DNA from: Glandiceps talaboti
Taxonomy: Eukaryota > Hemichordata > Enteropneusta > Spengelidae
DNA length: 64,000 nucleotides
Assembly: GCF_964340395.1 (NCBI RefSeq)
Contig: NC_135553.1
Coordinates: 22,954,449-23,018,448, forward strand
Direction: 5' to 3'
Shown: positions 1 through 10,583 of the stretch, one piece after another
Layout: every line of letters starts with the position of its first letter
Position numbering within the stretch: position 1 is the first letter of the stretch
Notes under the pieces: model-generated
What the model saw: only the letters and a program-made list of their open reading frames with translations
What the model was told of the DNA's origin: nothing
Databases searched by the model: none
Translations under genes and position numbers: made by a program

Positions 1-155
1 TTGTATTTTTTTTATAGTGATGGGTATAGAAAAAAACATATCTTGTATACCCCCATGAGCATCTGTTTATTTGCTGGTTTATTTAATTATTTTATTTGTC
101 CCTATAGTTGTCGTTCGTTTGCTTGTTCATTTGTCATTTATTTGATAGTTTAGTT

Positions 156-193
156 GTCTGTTTGTTTGTTTGTTTTGTTTTGTTTTGTTTTGT
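156..193. repeat. (TTTG/TTTTG)n low-complexity tract
   Basis: A run of tetra- and pentanucleotide TTTG units. It produces a spurious open frame rich in V, C, L and F that I do not regard as a gene. Confidence 0.9.
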
Positions 194-474
194 CAAATGG
201 TTCCTGGGTCTCGTGTGCCTCGAGCTCCGGTACGGTAACAATGATAGAATTTTCGGTCATACTCTGTATGTATGTATGGCAACAAATTAACTAATGATTA
301 TAAATTTAGCTTGTCTAGTACAACGAGTAGTGGTATATAGGTCAATGAAGCCTTGTTACTACAAATATGACCTCCTTTCAGTGTTTTTATATGAACCTCA
401 AAAGTAACGCATGTATTTACCTCCTTTCTTCTTTAATACTTGTATAAAAGATAAAAGAAATTAGCCACATTTGA

Positions 475-644
475 ATGCATAAAGTACAAAAAATAGCTTG
501 ATTCTGATATTTGACGCTCACGGTCAAAGGGCAAAGTCTTAAAAGAAAGCTTGCATCCGATTACATGTATATATGGGTAGACACCTGAATGGAGTCTCCA
601 TGAGGCATAATCTTTACATCCCGTACGGAGAGGTTATGTTATGC
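475..644 (-). repeat. Family A dispersed repeat, inverted copy
   Basis: Read on the minus strand this matches 4039-4215: blocks such as AGACTCCATTCAGGTGT, CAAGCTTTCTTTTAAGAC and GCATAATCTTTACMTCCCGT occur in the same order. The same blocks recur at about 10012-10190 and 31690-31860. It abuts a GTCT microsatellite, as the 4.1 kb copy abuts a GACA one. No coding potential is seen; the element class is unknown. Confidence 0.7.

Positions 645-695
<51 letters not shown>
645..695. repeat. (GTCT)n microsatellite
   Basis: About twelve perfect GTCT units next to the family A repeat. The matching copy at 4 kb carries the complementary GACA tract at the same place, so the microsatellite seems to be part of, or seeded by, the repeat. 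Confidence 0.95.
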
Positions 696-1946
696 GTCCG
701 TCCTTCAAGCCGTCCATCTCTTAATACGCAGATTTAAAGAGACATATAGATACGAATATTGAATTTTCATATCACATTACAATCTTAATATCTAACATTT
801 AATACCAATCCATCACACGCCAATAACTGTTGGAAAGGGCACTTGGTGAAATGTATCTTTTATCTAATTTCTGTGTCTTTCTTTTTACCAGTACAGCTAA
901 GTAATGTCTGTATTCATCAATTACTTCATCTATCCCAGTTTTTTAATGTAATCTTTTACTGAAGTTTATTGTTGTCGAGCCATGTAGTCTTAGCAACATA
1001 CAAATGTGTTGTAATCAATGTCTAGTTATTTTATATTATTGAGTTAACTTTGAAAACACTTTTCCATGCACTCAACAGCATATAATGTACTACAATATCA
1101 CATGTTCTAAATAAGCCAGAATTGTATCAATGTTTTTATCATGTCGTATTTTCAGTTTTATTGATATGGCTTGGGACAAGCTTTTAGTGAGGCAGACCAG
1201 TGTCATGAATCTATAATTTCCACTTTAGCAGGTACATACATTTCCAACAATGTGTCTTTTCGAGTGTAATGACTGCTATTATGACTACACACATCATATA
1301 TTCTTGTGATGTAGCTTGCCAGCATATTGCAGTAGTTACGCTAATTATATTGTATGTTTTATTTTTTAATGTAATTAGAAAAAAAGTCGAATAAGTTTAT
1401 ATATTGTACTTTCTGTATGTGTTACTTTAGAGCTCAGACTAGAGATAGCACTAGATACGGACGGACAGGAGTCTGTCTGACTCGTCCGATCTCAACACTA
1501 TCTGTCTACAGAAATAAAGTCACATGTTGCACTTAATATTTGGTCTACAAGGTGCTGCTATACAATGGACTGTATATCCCACTATTTGTCATGCCTTTCA
1601 ATAAGATGACGAAATATCTTGCTGATATTAGATTTAACACTCTTGTACTTTGGGCTTGAGTATAGCACAAAACTATCCAAACAGGCACCAACCATATAAT
1701 ATTGAGTGGGATATCATCGCCCAAGCGGCGGCTTATACAAATGAGACGAAACATTGGAATCTCTGCTTAACTGAAAAACATGCTACTGAACAAAAAATCT
1801 GACTGTCTCCAAATGTTGCCATGGAAACAAATGTTCCCTCGCCAACTGTAGAAGTAAACCCCCGTAAGGCATAGTTTAGTCTGACTATCTTGTTACACAG
1901 TGTACACACAAACATTTACGTTTACATACCCAATTTTACCATACAA
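696..1946. other. Gene-free stretch
   Basis: AT-rich sequence. The open frames on the minus strand near 1545-1915 show no domain, no splice logic and no codon bias that I can recognise. A small imperfect hairpin lies near 1458-1490 (GGACGGACAG against CTGTCTGACTCGTCC). Nothing else seen. Confidence 0.5.
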
Positions 1947-1971
1947 GTGTGTGTGTGTGTGTGTGTGTGCG

Positions 1972-2050
<79 letters not shown>
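1947..2050. repeat. (GT)n followed by (TA)n microsatellite
   Basis: About eleven GT units run, after a short break, into nearly forty TA units. Simple sequence only. Confidence 0.97.
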
Positions 2051-2058
<8 letters not shown>

Positions 2059-3505
2059 TGACTCCCTAGGACTGTCGTTTGACCTCAATCACAGACCTGT
2101 TTTCTTTTCTTGACTTTCATGATATGGCCTAGAAAGGCAAAAATTTCAATTAATATCATTATTTTAAAACAATGGTTGATTTTAACTATGCGCAGATCAA
2201 ATTTGCAAACAAAGTCGTTATTTTTATGTTTAAGGCTTATCTTAGACTTGCTCAAGTACAGTAGCTGGGATCTTTTCATTCTTCATTTGAATAAAAAAGA
2301 TATTGACATGACTGTTTTTGTGTGATAAGCTTATAATAGCCTGAGTGAGATTGCGAAACAGTCAGCTGAACGCGTAAGCCTTAGGTGACTATTAGTATTC
2401 GGATTTTAAAAAAACATGGGGACATTCCTTTAGACATCTAAAAGTGAATAATAAACTGGAAATATTTGACAGATTATGAGATTTTAATTTAAAAAGAAGT
2501 TATAAATCTCCCAATGGACTAGTACTGGTGCCAGTCTACCAAAAGCTTAGTAATTTGGCGACATTCAATTCCATTTCATTTCAATACTGTCTTTGTTTGT
2601 AGCAATTAACTACAATGGAAAACCCCAAATGTTGTATTAATACAATTCGAAAGTATGACAGAATTAAACTTTAAAAACAGCATACTTATACGACTGCAAA
2701 AGATTAAAACAATCGGTATATGTCATCTGCCAATACATAATTTTCCTAATTACCCCAAAGTAATAACTCACGTGATTAATGCATGAGAGTTTTCTTTCCA
2801 TCTAACATAAAACCTGAATCGAGTTGAGCGCTATTATTTGTAATTGTCGTAGCGTGGTGATTAACAAATGTTTCCGCTCAAGTAATGTACGAGTCAAAAC
2901 TTTCCATATTACTTTTTTAATGTACAACTGTTCAAATAAAGGAATTTATTGTAAGCACTTCGTACATACAGTAATGTTTGATAGATATCCTTTTATTTAT
3001 GATTCTTATCATTGTGGACAATGCTCCCCGCTTAGAACCAGATGGGAGACTCTCCTAGATCCCATTGGGCAAAAAAAACCGAACGAATGTTAATATGGCT
3101 GATGCTCTTTTTGTGAAGATTCAATGTATAATACGACTATAACTTAAACCTGCATTTTCACCTAACTTCAAGTGCTATAACTGAGTTAGATTTTGAGATA
3201 AGGCAATGTACGATTATAAAAAAAAAATTGCCTTATAAACACGAATATCCCTGTACAAAACTCAATGTTTAATCTACGGCCATTTCTCTCGAGCTCATCA
3301 TTAACATTGTGTGCTGTTAATAGTTATATTCCACTTCATACCAATCTTTTGGAATGAACTTTATTTTCAAGCACAAAAATGTACTTAGTTTCAAATTTCC
3401 TTCGACGCCCATTTCTGACGGAAAACAGAATGCTGTGCCGTTAAATATGGCAGTATTTGTCATATTAAAAATATTCGGAAAATTATTAAAAATATCATTT
3501 TATAT
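2051..3505. other. Gene-free stretch
   Basis: AT-rich DNA with several short open frames (for example 2824-3093) lacking any recognisable motif. No RNA gene, repeat copy or inverted structure was identified. Confidence 0.45.
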
Positions 3506-3513
3506 GTGCGTGT

Positions 3514-3655
3514 GTCTGTCTGTCTGTCCATTTGTCTGTTCGTCCGTCTGTCTGTCTGGCGCTGTCTGTCCATTTGTCTGTCTGTCTATCTATCTGTCCG
3601 TGTGTCCATCTGTCTCTGCCCATCTCTCTCTGTCTGTCTGTCTGTCTGTCTTGTT
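3514..3655. repeat. GTCT-rich imperfect microsatellite
   Basis: Imperfect GTCT/GTCC units encode meaningless CLSVCLSV-type reading frames in two phases. Treated as simple sequence, not as a protein. Confidence 0.9.
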
Positions 3656-3931
3656 GACTTATTTTATCTTACTTTTTATCTTATCTTGAGTTCTTATATT
3701 ATACTAATTTATCTCATCTCGTTTAGTATGATTTCATTTTATTTCATCTCCTGTTACAGTATTATGACCCAGTACAGTATTATGCTGCATCATTAGTAAA
3801 TATTGCCTGTTTATATAGGAAACCTCAGTGAAACCTCTTACCAGTTATCAAATTAAATCATACATGAAAATTGTAAACCACAAAAAATCAATGTTGTAGT
3901 TTTTGAGACACCATGTCCAGAAACAAATGGA

Positions 3932-3932
3932 C

Positions 3933-3987
<55 letters not shown>

Positions 3988-4038
3988 TACATACATACAT
4001 ACATACATACATACATACATACATACATACACACATAT
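3932..4038. repeat. (GACA)n-(CATA)n compound microsatellite
   Basis: Perfect GACA units switch to CATA units, ending against the family A copy. Open frames of CMYVCMYV type here are translation of the repeat. Confidence 0.97.
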
Positions 4039-4215
4039 AACATAACCTCCTCTTACGGGAGGTAAAGATTATGCCACATAGAGACTCCATTCAGGTGTCG
4101 ACCGATATATACATGTAATCGGATGCAAGCTTTCTTTTAAGACTTTGTCCCTTGACTATGAACGTCAAATATCACAATCAAGCTACTTCTTGCACTTTGT
4201 GCATAAAGTTAAAAA
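4039..4215 (+). repeat. Family A dispersed repeat, plus-strand copy
   Basis: Partner of the inverted copy at 475-644; conserved blocks include GGAGGTAAAGATTATGCC, GAGACTCCATTCAGGTGTC, CAAGCTTTCTTTTAAGAC and a TGCATAAAGT tail. The pair encloses 3.4 kb without any recognised gene. Confidence 0.7.
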
Positions 4216-4587
4216 GTCATGAAGTTAAAACGTTAAAGTATAGGAAAGGTCTAATAGAGTTGAGCAACGTGGATATATTGGTGAAACCATACTAACGTAA
4301 TGTCGAAAAAGAAAGGGAAAGTCGCTGTGCAATAAGATAGCTATCAAGATATCAGATCGTCATAGCAATACCAAATTACCAAAATTACCAAATTAAAGGA
4401 CAAACGTTTTTAAATTTTAGGTAAACTGTTGCATTTTTGTGTTTAAATGTGTTTTATATGCGAAAATACAGATAATATTATTGATCATCGTATACGTACT
4501 CGCTTTCAACTTATAGTCAATATACAGGTAGTCTTATAGTCAAGAAAAATACTAGTGGAAAACAAACTTTTAATGCAAAATACCATC

Positions 4588-4660
4588 GATTGATCGATCA
4601 ATCGATCGATTTATTTATTGATTATTGGTTGAATGATTGATCGATTGAATGATCAATTTT
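4588..4660. repeat. GATC/ATCG-rich low-complexity tract
   Basis: Overlapping ATCGATCG and TTGATTGAT words make a short locally self-complementary tract. A smaller one is at 5238-5252. Confidence 0.75.
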
Positions 4661-5940
4661 TGTGGTGCAATATAACTTATTTTGTGTGTGATATTGATCA
4701 ATTCACTCATTGAGGTTTGTGGTGATATAAAAACTTTTTTTCTCTCTTTCCCTGTCTACTTTTCTCTCTTTCAGCTGTATGTAATTCTCTCTTTATTGAC
4801 TAAATAAAGACGCCATGTCCATTGTTCTCCTCTTATCTCAATTAAAACACCCCTAAGCTTATAATTGGCGAGAGATCACTTACATTAACAGTTTGCTTTA
4901 TCTCTTATCTTCTGGGAGATTATCACACTGGACAATAAATCGTTCATGCATAAACTAGCAAGGAAGATAGAGACAATGGATATAACTCCGATACACTATT
5001 GATCATGGATCACCGTAAGTCAGCCAGACCCTCAATATATTCATGAATGTACTTATAAACAGGATATAAATAACCTGGCTTAGGAGTGGCACTTTATTCA
5101 AATTTTAAAAGAAACCACACAGGTACACAGGTCCCTCGTCTGATAGGATAGAACCCACGTAGGGTCTATGCATAAACCTGGCCTCAACAGAAGCACTGAG
5201 AGATGTTATGGGCCGGCCTCGTCATGCATTTTACATGTCGATCGATCGATCATTCAATAACATTCTTGCTGCCCCCTCCGATGCAAGCAAACTTTTTACA
5301 GACCTTAACCTTTGAACTTCAGGGCCAATTATTAAATTCAAGCTATTTCTCGCATATTCAGACTCTTTTATTTGTCATATTTGAATTTGGATACTTTCTT
5401 TCACAAGTACTACAGTACACATCGTTACTTTTGTTGGTCGTCTAAAAATGAAGCCTACCTAGTACCTGTAGTAGCCTACCTGCTCATCCTTCAAATATTT
5501 TATTAGGTTTTAAAAACGTAAATCATGCTTGGATATCATTGGGTGGGGGTGGGTATTAGAACATTTTCAGAACACAGTACAAATTTATGATCGGAGATAC
5601 AACATTTTTTGAAAATAATGACAATTCAGCAAAGTAAGAAGGCTGAGAAAGTCTATTACTTTCTTATCCCAAAGTGTGGAATTAAAGTTAATAAGACACA
5701 AATCATAGGTGATCATGATATGTTATAGAGTTAGATATCTTTACATCGCGTGTGAGACTTTGCTTCAGGATTTAGTGATTAAGCTTTTAGTCCTAATTAG
5801 GGATGCGATATTATGAATTCACTAATCAATTAAATCAGTGAATATAGAAGAAAAGAAATGTCAGATGACGGAGAGCATGTTGGTAATTGGTGGTAATCAC
5901 GAGTTCTAGACAGGAAATGTTATAACATGAGCAGGATGCA
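4661..5940. other. Gene-free stretch
   Basis: No supported gene. The open frame at 5203-5445 has no recognisable domain and a leucine/phenylalanine-rich composition expected from AT-rich DNA. Confidence 0.45.
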
Positions 5941-5946
5941 TATAGA

Positions 5947-6326
5947 GGGCTTCATTTGATTTGTCCAGGGTGAACTATTTACAGGATGTACTTTTTTAGT
6001 TTAGATAGTGACTTCTGCATATCTCTCTGTGACTAAAACGAGTCATTTTAGTTGTTTTTTGTATGCCGTGGCGGAGCCGATCTGTTGCGGTCTGTGTACA
6101 AGTATAAGCAACATACCTTCAATTGTGTAAGATCATAGCACATCTTATAATGCGGTAACTGATGGTAGAATAGTAATATATCATCAGTGCATTACGAAGA
6201 AGAGATTAGGTACTATTGCTACAAGTCTATTCGAAGCATATAATTGTAAATCGGTGTACAGGACTTCATTTGAGTTGCCCATGGCAAACTGTTTTCGAAA
6301 TGTAATCTTTTAGTTTAGAGAGTGCT
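5947..6326 (+). repeat. Diverged direct duplication upstream of GPCR remnant
   Basis: The segment 5947-6012 (GGCTTCATTTGATTTG ... TTTTTAGTTTAGA) recurs at 6260-6326. A second block containing GATTAGGTACTATTGCT (about 6205) recurs at about 6338 and again at about 10357, upstream of the intact GPCR. The upstream flank of the receptor unit has therefore been duplicated more than once. Confidence 0.6.
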
Positions 6327-6329
6327 ACG

Positions 6330-7275
6330 TGACCTGATTAGGCACTATTGCTGCAAGTATTTTTGGGGCACAAATAACCGTAAAATACTGAAGATGTTAG
6401 TTGTGGGCATATCATCAAGAAAATCCGAAATATTGGACTTGGCGTCAAGGACATCTATGTCTGCTTTTGTAAGGGCAACTATGCATTCACACGATTGGCA
6501 TTTTACCTGAAAAAGAGAATTTTGTCCAAACGACAAATCGCTCTTCTGGTTGTATTATCACTCTACTGTTTAAAAAATCGCTCTTCTGTTTGAAAAACGT
6601 CTTTTCTGTTTGAAAAATCGCTCTTCTCTTTCAACATTGCTTTTCTGTTGAAAAATCGCTCTTCCGTTTCAACATCGGTCTTTTGTTTGAAAAATTGCTT
6701 TTCTAGATCTGTCTCAAAATAAGTATTACTGGGAAATATGAATTTATATATAGATATTTATCCTTTATACTTTCATCTTTCAGAATGAACTTAATGGTTC
6801 ACGATCCATATGTGGTTACAGAGCCATGTGGTGTCGCCTTAAAAAGAGATACAAGTTAACTGTTTCCAAGCAAGTTTGTAAGATCAATACCCTGATGTAG
6901 TTAATGTACTTACCAGTCCATATACAACCTTTCAACCTACCATTATTGCTGATGGTCGATTTTTCAAACAGAACAACGATGTTGAAACAGAGGAGCGATT
7001 TTTCAAACAGAAGTGCGATGTTGAAACAGAAGAGCGAATTTTCAAACAAAAGAAAAATTTGTCGTTTTCGGCCACGGTAACAAACACTCCATACTCAAAC
7101 AACAGTTTCCATGACAACTCCATTCTGCAATCGAACAAATGGCGGATATTACTTCTGAGTTGCATGTTTTAGACTGTGTTACAGTTTGTACTGAACTGCG
7201 TGGGACTATTCTCATATACCATACGTTCCGATGCCTTTTTATTACGTGATCAAAAAGAAAACAAATTGACATCAT
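6330..7275 (+). pseudogene. 5' remnant of a duplicated class A GPCR gene
   Basis: Two blocks match the intact receptor locus. The first, 6330-6528, aligns with its 5' flank at 10345-10555 (shared GTGACCTGATTAG, ACCGTAAAAT, TTGGCATTTTACCTGA). The second, about 7084-7225, aligns with the start of its coding sequence (shared TCAAACAACAGTTTCCA, ACAACTCCA, GACTGTGTTACAGTTTGTAC, GGGACTATTCTCA). The reading frame breaks after about 15 codons by an indel and then hits stops. After the TTCTCA block the sequence jumps to something resembling receptor position about 11165-11260 (ATACCATACGT, AAACAAATTGAC), suggesting an internal deletion; that last step is inference. A foldback element sits between the two blocks. 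No receptor can be made from this copy. Confidence 0.75.
6529..7066. mobile_element. Foldback element with minisatellite arms
   Basis: The left end AACGACAAATCGCTCTTCTG is mirrored on the right by CAGAAGAGCG ... ATTTGTCGTT. Each arm is built of diverged units of about 20 bp (AATCGCTCTTCTGTTTGAAA on the left, its complement on the right): left arm about 6529-6706, right arm about 6949-7066, middle about 240 bp without coding capacity. The paralogous locus at 10540-10600 lacks it, which gives an empty-site comparison. Foldback or MITE-like; transposase source unknown. Confidence 0.7.
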
Positions 7276-7429
7276 AAACGTAAATGCATGAGGAGCAAAA
7301 CAATCAGATCGGATAACAGGAGTCAGGAAATGGCGATGCTATTCGTGTCTGAATCCAGGAAACAGTAAATAATAGCTCAAGTTTAGGGTGTAAATAAATA
7401 TACAAAATGTAAAGCTGCCCTCTAGCCCC

Positions 7430-8815
7430 TCCCCCTCACTGCCTATCACCACAGATCTTGTGCCAAATGATATTACAGAGGATTTTAATAACTGTTTTGT
7501 GCATGTGTGTGAAAATCGTGCTAATAAATAACTCACGTCCTCGAATCCAACATTTTACGACTTCCTGGGTGAGAAAGTTCCTCATTCCTTTTTCTTTTAC
7601 TCTGTTACCAAGTGCTATGTTGTCAACACTATTTCGATGTGTCCTAAATGTACATAAAGCTACGGGCTATGATGACATCCCTGCAAATTAATCCACGAAG
7701 GTAGAGAGGAAATATCAATTCCTCTTTGTCACATTATTGTCATTCTGTTCAGATCAATTTCCAGACCTCCATAATGTAGCCAGAGTGTTACCTTTTTATG
7801 AAAAGCGTCAGACAGATGAATTCGACAATTATAGACCCATTTCTGTTTTACCTGTTATTAGCAAAATTATTGAAAGAATTGCAAACAAACATTTGATGAA
7901 TTTTATTTAGAGCGATTTAACATTTTGTATGACCATCAGTATGGTTTTAGACAGAAGTACAGTTGTAAATAGTCTTTGATTAGTTTAATACAATCTTTAC
8001 AGGAAGAGATGGATGGAGGAAATTCAACACTAGACATTTTTTTCGATTTTTCAAAAGCTTTTGACACTGTAAATCATAAAAATTTATTTGCGAAGCTTGA
8101 ATATTATGGAATCAGAGGTTTACCTCTCAAATGGTTCTCAAGTCATTTGCAATCACCGAGTCAGTATGTCATCATCAATAATATAATCTTAGATTGAATG
8201 TTGCCTGTGGCGTCCCTCAGGGGTCAATTCTAGGACCTATTTTATTCTTGATTTACATAAACGACATTCCAAATTCTTCCAGTATTTTTAATTTCAAGCT
8301 CTATGCAGGTATGACTCAAACTTATTTCATTATATCCAGAACACCCACAACACTATCTCTCAACCAAGCTAATGTTGAATTTGATAAGTTGAATAAATGG
8401 TATGGTGCGAACAGACTGAATATGAATGTAACTAAAATATAGCACATGGTGATCAGAAGTAAACACAATAGAAAAGAAGTCAACTCTTAATTTACTGGAA
8501 TATTTTACAGGCTGCGATCACTGGTCGTACGCCCGACCCTTGTGATGCTGTATAATGCCTTTGTATTACCACACATTTCTTATGGCCTTGAAATTTGGGG
8601 AAGTTCGTGTAAAACATATCTTGGGGAGATTTTACTTGCATAGAAAAGGATTGTCTTATCATTACGAGTAGTAAATTTGACGCACATACTGCACCTTTGT
8701 TTAAAAAGCTCCGTATTCTCGATATCTATAGACAGTTTGACTACCAAAATTGGAATTTTCGTTAACAATGTACTTCACAAAAAACTTCCACCATACTTCA
8801 AGAGCTAGTTTTCGA
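7430..8815 (+). pseudogene. Degenerate LINE ORF2 (reverse transcriptase) fragment
   Basis: A chain of plus-strand frames collinear with ORF2 of the LINE at 38.9-41.9 kb. In order: a linker ending KATGYDDIPAN (about 7658-7690), NYRPISVLPVISKIIER (about 7830-7880), QYGFRQK (about 7938), FDFSKAFDTVNH (about 8044-8080), YGIRGLPLKWF, then after a stop CGVPQGSILGPILFLIYIND (about 8205-8265), and a tail with LPHISYGLEIWG (about 8568-8600). The catalytic FADD motif is replaced by YAGM at 8302-8313, so both catalytic aspartates are gone; there are several stops and frameshifts. CR1/Jockey-type LINE by motif style. 5'-truncated; it sits inside the ruined GPCR duplicate. Confidence 0.9.
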
Positions 8816-9254
8816 ATATCAGTCATTGCCATCATATCAGACGGAAATTGTCCATTGTACAATGGAAACCGGAAGAGGAGAATATAGCGCCCTCTAGTGG
8901 TGAATACTGGTATTAGGAATAACATACAGTATGTCATACCAAACACTGCATGTCTGTTGCAAGTTGATGTTCCAGTAAATGGTTGGGATTGCACGTCTAC
9001 CCAAATTTGTTTTTGTTTTTTGTTTGTGAGCTATGGACAAGACATTATGACTTTTTTTTTTACTTGTTGGGCATGATTATTTTCTGATTCTAGAATACAT
9101 CAAAAGTGTCATGATGCTGTATTGTTTATTTAATAAGGTCTACCATGAACACGAAAAATGTACAATTGAAACTTTCAAAATATCTATCTGAAGACCAAGT
9201 ATGTAATTATGTGTCATGATTGGCATTTTTGAATATGAAAGTGATTATTGGGAT

Positions 9255-9256
<2 letters not shown>

Positions 9257-9333
<77 letters not shown>
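9257..9333. repeat. (TA)n microsatellite
   Basis: Close to forty perfect TA units. The IYIYIY open frames over it are artefacts. Confidence 0.97.
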
Positions 9334-9337
<4 letters not shown>

Positions 9338-9393
9338 CTCGGTGAGTATCAATCTGCTAAGACAGTGCTCTATACCACAGTGGCAGAGCGCAA

Positions 9394-9526
9394 TAGTTTT
9401 GGTAGTTCTGGAACTCTTTCTTGGTTGTAACTCAGAGTTTCACACATAGTGACGTTGTCTGATGATTGTACTATGCGTGAAACTCCGAGTTACAACCAAG
9501 AAAGAGTTCCAGAACTACCAAAACTA
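9394..9526. repeat. Long hairpin (57 bp arms, 19 bp loop) between TA tracts
   Basis: Left arm starts TAGTTTTGGTAGTTCTGGAA and the right arm is its near-perfect reverse complement ending at 9526; only one or two mismatches are seen and the loop is 9451-9469. TA-rich sequence lies on both sides (9257-9333 and 9527-9560). It could be a MITE, a pre-miRNA-like hairpin or a recombination product. The flanking TA tracts favour a small mobile or foldback unit. Confidence 0.85.
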
Positions 9527-9564
9527 TATATATATATAATATTTATATATTTTATATAAGATCG

Positions 9565-9790
9565 GATATTGCACCATTTCCTGTACAGCATAACAATTGG
9601 GTGTACTACTGATAACGATGAGCCATCAGTGATATTTTGCTCTTTTTTCTAGTAATACAAGTTACTTTCATAATCTTAAGTTTGTCTGTATATCTCTCTG
9701 ACTATGTATACACTATGTATACACTATATTATACACCACTGCATCAAATTCTGATGGCACTTGAAACATATTTCTTTAATAGTCCCTCGA
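9565..9790 (+). pseudogene. 3' remnant of the duplicated GPCR gene
   Basis: Matches the end and 3' flank of the intact receptor (11690-11960). The C-terminal codons PFPVLHNNWV appear here as PFPVQHNNWV, followed by the same GTGATATTTTGCTCTTTT, ATATCTCTCT and TGGCACTTGAAACAT blocks. With the 5' remnant this defines one old tandem copy spanning about 6.3-10.2 kb, most of whose body is lost or replaced. Confidence 0.75.
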
Positions 9791-10190
9791 AAGGAGATTA
9801 TTAAATTTAGAATGGGTTCCGTCCGTGCGTCCATAATACGTCATTTTTCAAACAAAACTTAATATTAGATTTCATTAAAACTGGCGCAAAGGTAACATAT
9901 CCCATGGGACATATGCACACTACTTGGTTTTCCAGCATATATAAATTTGACCGAATGGCGGCCATATTTGTAGTTACAATTCTATTTTTATTGCTTAACT
10001 CAATAACTGTACAACATAGAGACTCCATTGAAGGTGCTATTCCAATAGTTTCTGGTACAAGTTTTCTTTTAAGACATTGGCCTTATACCTTGACCTTAAG
10101 CTTGATCGTCATGGTCAATTATAAGGATCGAGTTAGTTCTTGCATATTGCAGACACGTTGTATCTTTAGAACATCTCCTGTCATGTAATT
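9791..10190 (+). repeat. Family A repeat, longest uninterrupted copy
   Basis: Starts at GGGTTCCGTCCGTGCGTCCA and includes CATATGCACACTACTTGG, GACCGAATGGCGGCC, CATATTTGTAGT, CATAGAGACTCCATT and TTTCTTTTAAGACATTGG. This copy is the unbroken counterpart of the one split by the 19.5 kb insertion (left half about 11950-12127, right half 31649-31860). The opening block also resembles 38030-38100. Confidence 0.75.
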
Positions 10191-10583
10191 TGTCTACATC
10201 CTTGTGTGTTGTACATTTGCTATGCCTAACTATTAAATTTTTTTATTGTGGATTGTTTAATCTATCCAAAAATAATTGGCAAAACACAGCATGAATACTT
10301 AGATACAGGTATATTTGTTTTATCTTTGATGTCAGATGTCGGACACGTGACCTGATTAGATACTATTGCTGCAAATATATGCGGAGCACATATAACCGTA
10401 AAATGCTGAAGATGTTAGGTTTGGGCATATCGTCAAGGAAATCCGATATATTGGACTCGGCGTCAACATATCCACGTCTGTTTTTGCAAGGGTGACTATG
10501 AATGAATTTATGCGGTTGGCATTTTACCTGAAATCGTGAATTTTGTCGAATAATCGAGATGTTGTTGATCTATTGATCTTAGG

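Noticed and set aside
9216-9449. IYIYIY-rich open frames
   Set aside because: TA microsatellite translation.
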